In this document: in pieces, positions 11,222 through 20,110 of the stretch | Numbering within the stretch: the stretch's first letter is position 1 | How the letters are laid out: each line of letters starts with the position of its first letter | Assembly: GCA_027579435.1 (NCBI GenBank) | Contig: JANBPK010000707.1 | Location: forward strand, 62,001-126,000 | From: Candolleomyces eurysporus | Taxonomy: Eukaryota > Basidiomycota > Agaricomycetes > Agaricales > Psathyrellaceae | Direction of reading: 5' to 3' | Length of the DNA stretch: 64,000 bases | Position numbers and translations under genes: made by a program | Notes under the pieces: model-generated | The model's input: the letters and a program-made list of their open reading frames with translations, nothing else | The model's database searches: none | What the model was told of the DNA's origin: nothing

Positions 11222-12697
11222 TGTGTTTTCCTAGATTTTACAAGAGAGAACGAGAACGAGAACGAGTCAAAGGCGCACGACCGAGACACCCCGGACTGCC
11301 AAAGGGACCTGGACAAAAGAGTGGGCGGAGGGCTTCAAACATCCTGTGGGACCCTCGGGGGTTTATAAAACAATCCTGGCCGTACCATTCCGGAGGAAGT
11401 CAACACCGAGAATAACCGATTGAAATCTATAGTCATGGTTGGGATGATCGGAGCTGGATAGCCATGAGACGGATTTCGAGCGGAGCTGCATTGGCTACTA
11501 AATAAATGACAACACGCGCCGACACACTCGTAACTTTCTTCCCCATCGGCTGGTGCTTCTCTCGGAAGTCTCGAACGTACACCCATGTACATGCACTACT
11601 TTGAGAGAAAAATGGGTTTTGGCAAGGTGTTGGAACTGGTTTGACGAAAATGCTTTTCTGCGGCAGGGACGGAGCCGACCATAATATTCGTTCTAGACCG
11701 TCGAAGCCCTTGCCCTCCCTTCCGCAATCCCTGAGCATGTGTATGTTAGNATTTTTACAATCATGATCACAGTTTCCTATTCTGACTCTTTTGGAAGTGA
11801 NAGATGAACGTCGGACATTTCAATAAATCATACGCTTCTGACTCTTACCGACTCCCTGGCGACCTGGGTTATCTCGTGCTCAACGCTATCATGCAGCCAT
11901 AGCGAAAATATCTCGTCGCCATTTCCANCTTGGTCGTTTTGAGGAGATATTGTGCTGGAGATATACAGATCAGGATATGAAAGCTCGGGCCTTCCAGGAT
12001 GAGTAGTTCATAGTCCAAGTAAGGATAAGAGNAACCAGTGGGTAGGCGGCGAAGCTCTCGGGTCTACCTCGCCAATGATTGAAANTTTGAAATTACCCCG
12101 GCCGGTCCTTCCTCACTAGAAACTGCGGGAGTTTCGTTCTCATCCCTCCTCATTCGGAACCCGCTTTGTCGACGTCATCGATATCGGACAAAGGAATGGG
12201 GATTGAGAATACTGAAACCGNGTCNATTCTCACTGTTNCTGAANTTGATTTCTANNAANNNNNNNNGCGTGTGANGGTCAACGAGCGTTTCCTCCTCAAT
12301 ATTTCACGGTCGTACTGANCTAGGTATCCTTGAAGCTAACGGCCGGAACTTTGGTCGCTTCTGATGATTGAAAACGTTAAGTACAAACATTAGGGAACGA
12401 CTAAAAGGTCTATCAAATNAACCCACCCGTTAGCCTTAAAAGCTNTTCCACAGTGATACGAATATCTAACGTGCATGACCACTTGTGGAAGAGGCGCGAC
12501 CGGCGAGGACGAGGCGCAATGATGACGTATTTCAGCTGACATAACACCAGTCNNNTTGCCAATGCTGCAGCGCTCTCAANNGCGCTCTTGCCAATCAGCC
12601 TCGTCGCCAAGTTTCGTACATCCCCCAGGTTCGTCCTCGCATGGTGANNNCTTCAGAGTCCTACCGACAATTNCNANNNNANTAAGGCGCTANTCCC
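11222..12697. other. Gene-poor stretch with Ns and the F-box gene 2 leader
   Basis: About 1.5 kb without a credible gene. It contains a short GAACGA-type tandem repeat (about 11244-11266), many single Ns and an N run near 12255-12266. From about 12580 to 12697 the sequence resembles the leader of the other F-box genes (cgccaa, cgtacatc, a donor-like ccaggt, aaggcgct) although several Ns interrupt it. Confidence 0.4.
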
Positions 12698-14437
12698 ATG
12701 AATCAATCGCCATTTCACTCAATTCTCGGTACCAACCATGTGCCAACGGAACGAGAGAGCGAAATGATCANAGAATTCCTGGCTGAACATGAAAAACAGC
12801 TGGCGGAACTGCAATCCAGGATCGCTAAGGAGGAAGCCGTTCCGCAGAAGCTCAGGAAGCGATATGAAGAGCTCCGNGGCAACATTGACGTCAACGCTCA
12901 CCGCGCTCTTATCTCCCCCTTTCGCNGCCTCCCAGATGACATTCTCCGGGAAATATTCCTTCACTGCTTACCTCTTAACCGCAACCCCGCGATGTGCGTA
13001 GCGGANGCACCTCTTCTTCTTGCTCATGTCTGNGGGCGATGGAGACAGGTAGCATTCTCCNCCCCTCGCNTGTGGTCATCTCTACATATCTCAAACTACC
13101 TATACGAAGGCCAGATTCTGGACACCAAGCTTGAATCTCGGAACGAGGGAACCCTGCAATGGATCAGTCGTGCTGGCAATATNCCCCTTTCACTTTCCTT
13201 CCCCGCCCCTNNAANCAACCTAAGCNCCCAGGAACGCAGTCGTNACANCACAGACNNNTNGAGGCGCTTGCTCTCCATACTGTCGCCGAGCTTCCCTCGT
13301 TGGAAGAAAGTGGATATCNTCTTGGAAGGGTNGGACAGTGCACTTTTTGAAATCGTCGCGTTACAAGATGAGGGAGGCCANAAACNATTTCAGTCNGTAG
13401 AGCAGCTCAGCATTCGTGTTTCTCTATACAACACNATCNCTGNGNCGNNGGAAGAGCATATGCGCAAAGCCTCAAAGCTTCTCNGNGAACTNGGGCTNAG
13501 CTCCAGCAAGCGACTTCGAAAACTTGGGTTGTACTTNGACGAGTTCACCCAATTACACTCNGAGCCTNTNCGACTCACTNNCATCTTCCCGTGTGGCCAA
13601 TTGGAAGTACTGGATCTCCAGGGNAACCTTTCGCCTCATGAAGTGTCCACCGTTCCCCTCAATTTCCTTCCCTCCCTACTTCNAGCCTGCCCCCAACTCG
13701 TCGTATTTAGAGCGAACGTCNGTCAGCNTGCAGATGCAGCGTCCTCNCTTNCCTCCACCTCAAGGATCCCCTTGGACAGGATGAAAGAGGTGTCATTGNT
13801 CTTTNATGGATTTGACGATGGCGATGCCCTCGATATATTNGCAAGATGCGACTGGCCNGCTCTCANTTCATTCTACCTTCGCAANCCATTCCCAAATAAC
13901 GAAATGATCCGTCCGCTTTCNTCTTTCATCGGTCACGACTCATGCGCCCTCACATCGTTGAGATTGAGTTACTGCANCATATCCCCCCAGCCTCTCATCG
14001 ACCTCATGTCCGTGCTCCCGACGCTGATCCAGCTACACTTAGAGTACCCTCCGCTTCCGGAATTGCCCTATCGTGATGAAGAAGAAGCTTCCGACATAAT
14101 CGCTCGTCTCACCCCTCAACCGGACGGCACTCCTCACGCCTTACCTCAACTGCGTTTCCTGAAGTGGGAAAGGAACACCGGATTCTCGGACATGGCCCTT
14201 GCCCAGCTCCTCCACCAACGATCGGCCTCCCGATACTCGCCAGTACCCATGAAGCAAGTCTACATTTATTTCTCAAGGGAGATGCAAGAGGATATTCTCC
14301 CTATTTGCGCCGACCTTATCGAGGCTGGGCTTGACCTTCGACTCAGGTACCCCCCATCATTCGATACTTCTCGTGAGTCGAGCATAGGATACGTTCAGCC
14401 GCTGGATATAGATTATCGAACCTTTGGTTGGGATTGA
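12698..14437 (+). CDS. F-box protein 2 (same subfamily as protein 1)
   Basis: One open exon of 579 codons from the ATG at 12698 to TGA at 14435-14437. It carries the subfamily N-terminus (MNQSPFHSILGTNHVPT), a coiled coil (about residues 28-65), the F-box-like domain (LPDDILREIFLHCLP, PRxWSSLHIS) and a leucine-rich C-terminal half ending DIDYRTFGWD. Dozens of single Ns are spread through the first 1.2 kb and leave several residues undefined; the last 500 bases are clean. The frame stays open across all Ns, so the Ns look like ambiguous calls rather than indels. Predicted SCF substrate adaptor. Its 3' flank (14438-14876) is duplicated at about 19440-19900. Confidence 0.75.
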   Translation: MNQSPFHSILGTNHVPTERESEMIXEFLAEHEKQLAELQSRIAKEEAVPQKLRKRYEELXGNIDVNAHRALISPFRXLPDDILREIFLHCLPLNRNPAMCVAXAPLLLAHVXGRWRQVAFSXPRXWSSLHISNYLYEGQILDTKLESRNEGTLQWISRAGNXPLSLSFPAPXXNLSXQERSRXXTDXXRRLLSILSPSFPRWKKVDIXLEGXDSALFEIVALQDEGGXKXFQXVEQLSIRVSLYNXIXXXXEEHMRKASKLLXEXGXSSSKRLRKLGLYXDEFTQLHXEPXRLTXIFPCGQLEVLDLQXNLSPHEVSTVPLNFLPSLLXACPQLVVFRANVXQXADAASXLXSTSRIPLDRMKEVSLXFXGFDDGDALDIXARCDWXALXSFYLRXPFPNNEMIRPLXSFIGHDSCALTSLRLSYCXISPQPLIDLMSVLPTLIQLHLEYPPLPELPYRDEEEASDIIARLTPQPDGTPHALPQLRFLKWERNTGFSDMALAQLLHQRSASRYSPVPMKQVYIYFSREMQEDILPICADLIEAGLDLRLRYPPSFDTSRESSIGYVQPLDIDYRTFGWD

Positions 14438-14884
14438 TCTCTTTCTCTTTTTTCCCTCCATTTCTTTCTCAAGTGCCATGTGCTCCATCCAACTCAGTAG
14501 TACCAGCGTCTTTGCTTTCGTGTCCAGTCTTTGTTGTCCCTCCTTTCGATCTTCAGCCCTTATCTCACTGTGATGCATTGAAACAGGTTCATAGGACCTT
14601 TGAACGAAAATGCTCGCTTATTTGTGCCCCGATTCTATTCATTGGCAACTATGTCAGAATTCCATAGCGCAGGAAACTCTTTGGGGAGGCGGTGTCAGGT
14701 GAAACCGTTGAAACTTTTTGAGGCTCGATCAGGAGCCTTCATTGCTATCATTTCCAAATTCCAACGACATAGCACGAGAAGAACTTCGCGAGTACGGTTG
14801 CGCGAAAAGGAATAAATATATAGTCCATCAGTGGTCGTCATACAATCCATAGACAAACGGGTGGGCTCGCTGACCATGGCTGTG
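14438..14884 (+). repeat. F-box 3' flank, copy a
   Basis: This sequence, starting with pyrimidine-rich DNA and containing ttctttctcaagtgccatgt, aggttcataggacctttga and a tail with gtccatcagtggtcgtc, is repeated in the same order at about 19440-19900. It is the conserved 3' flank of the F-box duplication unit. Confidence 0.7.
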
Positions 14885-15194
14885 TTCCCTACCTTTCCCT
14901 AGGCGTCGGAGTTTAAATCGGTGATGGTACTGCCAAATGCGGTACCGTCCACAAGGCGAGCGTTGCGAGGTCTGTTCTTGCCACCAAGTCTTTGTGCTTT
15001 CCCTGTCATGGTATTCTACACTAAAATTGATTGAAAGAGAGTCCTAGTACTGTATCAGAATACCCTAAATCAAGGTGAAATCAGAAGTCTAGTGCTAACA
15101 GTTCCTGCACCTCTCAAGAGTGAATAATGAGTTCCAGGTCTGAGTTGAATGATTGTGACAAGGCGTATCTGGTATTTCCGGGTTTGTACGCATT

Positions 15195-16060
15195 CTGCGA
15201 GCACAGCCAAAAGAAGAGAGATAGAACCAAGTCAAAACTCACCGTGAAAACATCGAAAATATGAGTAGGGCATTGGTCATCTTGATCAACACAACAAAGG
15301 CAGCATACTGAAGTGTTTAGGGTGTTGATTAAGGCATTCTTACAGCCATTTGAGACATAAAGGCTACAGAAAAATAGTACCAAATACAGCACATGAAACA
15401 AAAACTGAACCACCAAGATGTGGACCAAAACTTCCGCCAACTCAAGTTCCCAGTATGCCTGAAAAAGCTTGGATCTGAGTGAGTGTGTTACGGTGTATTA
15501 TACATCAGCATAAATGGAATATCTCAAAGAGTTTACTAAACTAAAAGCAAAGGAATAAATCAAGAACTTGTCCCAAAGAGTCTAACTAACAGTCTTGTCT
15601 TCCTCTGCCTTTGGCCAAATGACAAGTTCTGGGTTTTTGAATAGAATTTACAAGATGTACTCAGTATCAACAGGTTTATACTTGTCTTTCAGGTATGACA
15701 AGAAGAATAATGAAAGAACAGAGCTAAAACTCATCATGAAACCTCAATAAAAAGTGTGATGCATTGGCTATGTTCATTGGCATAAAAGGTGAATCATTCC
15801 AGAGCCCCAAGAGTGCCAATTGCATTGCTTTTATAGCTGTTGGAAACCTGAAACCCACAAGAGAATAGCACAAAAGATAATAAATCAAACAAAGCCTAAC
15901 CCACTGAGATAGAGACCTTGGTATCTGTCTACCCAGATATCTGTATGCCTTAACAGGCTCAGCTTTGAGTGAGTGCTGTGCTATGCATTAGGGCTCAATA
16001 AAAGCACGTTATTTGAGAGAGCTTATAAACCCAGAAATGAAAGAAGTTAATCAAAAACTC
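15195..16060. repeat. Two diverged tandem modules of about 490 bp inside the AT-rich insertion
   Basis: Corresponding landmarks recur in order: aaaactca[c/t] at about 15236 and 15729, a gcattgg segment shortly after each, and gagtgagtg at about 15479 and 15966. A partial third start (aaaaactcacctc) lies near 16052. Similarity is patchy, suggesting an old duplication. Confidence 0.45.
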
Positions 16061-16471
16061 ACCTCATAATGTTGAAAATATCATCCAGCCTCTGATACCT
16101 TGGGCTCAGAGAATCGAACACAATTATGGCACTTCTAGCGGCTCAATTGTATCGTAAAAAGGCTTATTTCAATAGTATAGATCGCGTATTTCCAACTCAA
16201 ATAACAGAAAAAGGAACGGTCACGTTCATGTCCAAGATATTGAGGAAATCGCATAGGAGTGGATCTGCCAGCCCGGAACACGCAACGGATCAGTTACCTT
16301 ATCATATCTTATCAAGATCCGCTAGGGAAATCAAAAGAAATGCTTCCAGAAAAATGAGTATCGCACATATCAATACAAAAATTTGCGGGTTTGCTTTTAA
16401 AAATGAGGGAACTCTTCCTGATTTTTCCTGGAGTTTTTCGTGCGTTGGTGATTATTTAACGAGGTAGGGAA

Positions 16472-16491
16472 AGGTAGGGAATTCCCTACCT
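16472..16491. repeat. Perfect 20-bp palindrome
   Basis: AGGTAGGGAATTCCCTACCT equals its own reverse complement. It overlaps the right terminal repeat of the AT-rich insertion and is preceded by a direct GAGGTAGGGA at 16461-16470. Confidence 0.8.
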
Positions 16492-16502
16492 CGGTGGCTG
16501 TG

Positions 16503-16889
16503 ATCTCAATATTACTAATATCCCTTCTGGGAAGCGCCCTTCTCTGACCGGCGGTGCTCTCTTACCTTGACAACGGGCACAAGCAACTTGCCCTATCAAA
16601 TGCGAGTTGCTATCAAGGTAGGCTATAACTCTTACTCATTTCTTATTTTTCTCTTTCCCTTCGANTTTTTTTATTTTTTTNATTTATATTTTCGAACACA
16701 CACATAGGTAGCGAGCCCAACGGGTCTGTGATGCTATTTGACTATGCTTGGATCGAAAGGCAAAGCGTTCGTGTTATCAGCCTGACCGACCGCTTGGGCT
16801 TCCTCGCCAATACTCTCGTACATCTGCAAGGTAAGTCTTCACAGGGTGGATACCTCAGCGTCCTAATATAGCCCAGAAGCGCTGTAAAA
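16503..16889 (+). other. Upstream region and leader of F-box gene 3
   Basis: About 16725-16889 is nearly the same as 19936-20110 upstream of F-box gene 4 (ctgtgatgctatttgac, ggatcgaaaggcaaagcgtt, ctcgtacatctgcaaggtaa). A splice donor at 16831 and an acceptor near 16871 mark a short 5' UTR intron ahead of the ATG. A T-rich stretch with two Ns lies near 16664-16690. Confidence 0.55.
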
Positions 16890-18683
16890 ATGGATCGATC
16901 GCCAATTCCCTCAGTTCTTGGCACCAACTATGTGCCCACGGACGAAGAGTGCCGAATAATCACAGAATTCCTAGCTGCTCCGGAAAGGCAGCTCGTAGAA
17001 ATGCAGGCTAAGATCGCTGAACAAGAGGCAGCTCTGCAGAAGCTCAAGGAGCAATATGAAGATCTACAAAGCAACATCAAAGCGCATCGTGCTATTATAT
17101 CACTCATTCGCCGCCTTCCCGATGATACTCTCCGAGAAATATTTCTTCACTGCTTACCTCACAATCGCTACCCCACGATGTGTGTAGCAGAGCCACCTCT
17201 TCTCCTTACCCATGTCTGCGCGCGATGGCAGCAGGTGGCATTTTCTACCCCTCGTCTGTGGACATCTCTACATATCTCGGACTACCTGTACGAAGGCCGG
17301 ACTCAAAAAAGCAAGCTGGAATCTCGGGACGAGGGCATACTACAGTGGATTGGTCACACTGGTAATATGTCCCTTTCGCTTGCTTTCCCTGCCCCAGAAC
17401 TGAATCTGATGTACCACTCGGAGGCGCTACGTTGCTGCAACAACAACCTGCGGCGATTGCTTTCCGTGCTGTCACCGAGCTTCCATCGGTGGATGAGGGC
17501 AAATATCTTCCTGGAAGGGTCGAGCAGTGACCTTTTCGAAATCATCACATCACAAGACGGGGGAGGGAGAATACCATTTCAGTCGGTAGAGCATCTCAGC
17601 GTCCATTTTTCTCTACGCGAGGCGTTTGCAAGGGGGGACGAGCTTGAGCGCAAAGTGTTCATGCTCCTGAGAGAGCTTGGGCTCAATTCCAGCAAGCGTC
17701 TTAGGAAACTTGGATTGTACACCGACGATTTAAACACTCTCCTACACACAGAGTCCCTGAGACTCGGTGACATCTTCCCTTGTGGCCAACTGGAAGTATT
17801 GGACCTCCAGGCCGACATTTCGCGTTATCAAAGCGCCACGATTCCTCTCGACCTTCTTCCCTCCGTCCTTCAAGCCTGTCCCAAACTCGCTGTATTCAAA
17901 GCGAACATGGGAGTCCCACTGGGACCAATTCCACCGGTCTCAACCTCAAGGGTCCGCTTGGACAGGTTGAAAGAGGTGTCATTATTTTTTCAAGAGTTTG
18001 ACGATGACAATGCCCTCTGTATAATCGGAAGATGCCACTGGCCCAGTCTCACTTCATTCTACCTTCGAGTGCCATTCCCAGACCACGCCGACATGCCCCT
18101 CCTTTCGGCATGTACTGATCAATTTTCAACTCCCCTGACGTCTTTGAGACTAAGCTCCTTCGGCATAACGATACAAACACTCATCGACCTCATGTTTGCG
18201 CTGCCAATGCTGATTCAACTTCACTTGGATCACCCCGCGATTTCGGATATACATATTTGGGCACGAAGATTGGTTTACGACGAATACCAATTTGATATGG
18301 ATGGAAGGTTGTTCGATGACAACTTGATCATTCATCTCACTCCAAAACCAGATGGGACACCTCACGCCCTCCCTCAGCTGCGTTTCTTGAAGTGGGAAAG
18401 AAATACCGGATTCTCGGATAAGGCCCTCGCCCATCTTCTTCAACAACGATCAACCTCCCCATACTCGCCAGTACCCATGGAGCAGGTCCACATTTATTTC
18501 GGAAGAGAGATGCAAGAGGACATTCTCCCTGATTGCTCCAATCTGGTTGAGGCAGGACTCGACATTCGCCTCAAGTATCCTCCAGCATTTGATACTTGTT
18601 ACGAGTCAACGTACCAGGAAAAGGACAAGAATTACATCTGGCCGCTTGAAGCTGGCGACTATCGTACTTTCGGCTGGGATTGA
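16890..18683 (+). CDS. F-box protein 3 (same subfamily)
   Basis: Intact single exon of 597 codons. N-terminal signature MDRSPIPSVLGTNYVPT, coiled coil about residues 28-65 (LVEMQAKIAEQEAALQKLKE), F-box-like domain about 74-128 (RLPDDTLREIFLHCLP, PRLWTSLHIS), leucine-rich C-terminal region, and the conserved end (HIYFGREMQEDILPDC, YRTFGWD). The substitution of Ile by Thr in the F-box core (LPDDTLREIF) is unusual within this group. No frame breaks. Closest relative in the window appears to be gene 4, with which it also shares 5' and 3' flanks. Predicted SCF ubiquitin-ligase adaptor with unknown target. Confidence 0.85.
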   Translation: MDRSPIPSVLGTNYVPTDEECRIITEFLAAPERQLVEMQAKIAEQEAALQKLKEQYEDLQSNIKAHRAIISLIRRLPDDTLREIFLHCLPHNRYPTMCVAEPPLLLTHVCARWQQVAFSTPRLWTSLHISDYLYEGRTQKSKLESRDEGILQWIGHTGNMSLSLAFPAPELNLMYHSEALRCCNNNLRRLLSVLSPSFHRWMRANIFLEGSSSDLFEIITSQDGGGRIPFQSVEHLSVHFSLREAFARGDELERKVFMLLRELGLNSSKRLRKLGLYTDDLNTLLHTESLRLGDIFPCGQLEVLDLQADISRYQSATIPLDLLPSVLQACPKLAVFKANMGVPLGPIPPVSTSRVRLDRLKEVSLFFQEFDDDNALCIIGRCHWPSLTSFYLRVPFPDHADMPLLSACTDQFSTPLTSLRLSSFGITIQTLIDLMFALPMLIQLHLDHPAISDIHIWARRLVYDEYQFDMDGRLFDDNLIIHLTPKPDGTPHALPQLRFLKWERNTGFSDKALAHLLQQRSTSPYSPVPMEQVHIYFGREMQEDILPDCSNLVEAGLDIRLKYPPAFDTCYESTYQEKDKNYIWPLEAGDYRTFGWD

Positions 18684-19054
18684 ATTTTCGCTGTCCTTTC
18701 ATTCTTACCTGTAAATTTACCTGACGTAGATCTCGATAGCAACACCGCTATCCCCTCTTCTCTTGCGATTGTTAATGCTGTCTTTCGTTTCTCGGCCCCC
18801 CGTATTTAATTCTGATCGCTCAGCACCGTAATTGTAGACTCATCCCTTTCAAAAACAATGGCTACCGATAATTCACTCTTGTTACTTCAACCCCGACCAT
18901 TCCCAGTCTAAAAACGACACTTGGGTTTCGTTCCCGTGCGATAAGAGATACTTCAGGAAGATGACTCACACCGTCCCGCATAATCAGTCGGAATTAGGAG
19001 AAACGCTTCTCATTGTATACAGGTACACTTGTGTCCAGCACGAGAAAACGTGTC
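18684..19054 (+). repeat. F-box 3' flank shared with gene 4
   Basis: Corresponds in order to 21900-22250 downstream of F-box gene 4 (gctgtcctttcattcttacc, gacgtagat, agactcatccc, ttacttcaacccc, atgactcacaccgtcccgca). It joins the F-box gene to the SF3b2 fragment that follows. Confidence 0.65.
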
Positions 19055-19425
19055 TCAGAGACATGGCGCGTGACATCGCGGCAGGTAGAAGTAAGAAACG
19101 GAAAGCAAAGGACAAAAGGGAAAGGGAATCAGAACTTGAAAGAGTCCTTCCCCTTCTTCTCCCTGACCTTTTNCCCGATCTCTCTGTTCTTTCGCCTTGT
19201 TGTTAGTTATTTCCTGAACCACCATATCCGNAAAAATCTTCTCCACGTCATAGTTCTTGCGGAGGTCGTCTTCTGACATGCCTTCCGGCCTTACAGGACA
19301 ATGTCCACTCCGTTCTTTTTCTGTTCAGAAAGGGGCATCAGCAAGAAGAATAAAAAGATAGATAGATTTAAGACGCTACCATACAGCGGCCGACTGTACC
19401 CGCGACTCGGGCATGGGGTACGATT
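19055..19425 (-). pseudogene. Truncated, internally deleted copy of the SF3b2 gene 3' end
   Basis: The minus strand encodes MSEDDLRKNYDVEKIF, then DMVVQEI and NNKAKEQRDR, a degraded version of the SF3b2 C-terminus (MSEDDLRKRYD, DFSDMVAQEMAKKKAKEQR) at 22300-22536. The Gly-rich segment between YD and DFSD is lost, Ns and frame breaks occur, and the tail is out of frame. On the plus strand homology continues through the last intron (tagatagatt near 19365), then jumps directly to sequence matching 23131-23175 (accatacagcggccga), so about 0.55 kb including the acidic exon and its neighbour is missing. This fragment sits exactly where SF3b2 lies relative to F-box gene 4, so it travelled with the F-box duplication. 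Not expected to make protein. Confidence 0.75.
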
Positions 19426-20110
19426 AGCCGCTGGATAGATTATCGTAAATTTAGTTAGGAATGATTTCTTTCTCCTTATTTCCTTCATTTCTTTCTCAAG
19501 TGCCATGTCCTGCACACAGCTTAGACATGCCAGTGTCTTTGCTTTCGTGTCTAGTCTTTCTTACCCCTACTTTCGATCCTTAGCCCTTATCTCACCGTTG
19601 TCTATTGAAGCAGGTTCATAGGACCTTTGAAAGAAAATTTTCATTCGTTCATGCTCCGATTCTATATTCTATTCATTGGAAGCTATGTCAGAATTCCAAA
19701 GCGTAAGAAATTCTTTGGGAAGGCGGTGTCAGGTGAAGCTGTTGAAAGATTTTAATGCGATCACAGAGCGCTGAGTTCCAGCTCAGGCTTATCTTCAAAT
19801 TCCAACGACATAGCACGAAAAGAGCTTCGAGAGTACTTCTGCGCGAAGAGGAATATATATATATATATATATATAGCTCATCGGTGGTCGTCGTGTAATC
19901 TATACTAGTACGGTAGACAAAGAGAAGTAGAGGGGCCTGTGATGCTATTTGACGATGCTTGGATCGAAAGGCAAAGCGTTCGTGTTATCAGCCTGTCAGG
20001 CTACTTGAGCTTCCTCACCAATGCTCTCGTACATCTGCAAGGTAAGTCTCCACAGGGTGGATACCTCAGCGTCCTATTGACAGCGAATATAGCCCAAAGG
20101 CGCTGTGAAG
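19426..20110 (+). repeat. F-box 3' flank copy b, AT microsatellite and F-box gene 4 leader
   Basis: 19440-19900 repeats the 3' flank of F-box gene 2; 19936-20110 repeats the leader of F-box gene 3, with a leader intron of about 20042..20092. The joint shows that gene 4 is preceded by one unit's 3' flank and its own leader, so the array is a mosaic of two duplication units. Confidence 0.65.
19852..19875. repeat. (AT)n microsatellite
   Basis: About eleven AT units. The homologous place in the other 3' flank (about 14811-14821) has only a short aaatatata, so the array expanded after duplication. Confidence 0.9.

Larger units (their letters stand above)
14885..16494. mobile_element. AT-rich insertion with 17-bp inverted termini and 8-bp flanking repeat
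   Basis: The left end begins TTCCCTACCTTTCCCTA (14885-14901) and its exact reverse complement lies at 16465-16481. The 8-mer TGGCTGTG flanks the region directly on both sides (14877-14884 and 16495-16502), as a target-site duplication would. Thirteen further bases (TTCCCTACCTCGG) sit between the right inverted repeat and the flanking 8-mer. The interior is clearly more AT-rich than the surroundings and contains two diverged modules of about 490 bp. No transposase was recognised; an open frame of 113 codons at 16126-16467 starts with ATG but resembles nothing I know. Best read as a non-autonomous DNA transposon. An 8-bp duplication fits hAT-like or P-like elements but the termini do not match a family I can name. 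Confidence 0.6.
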
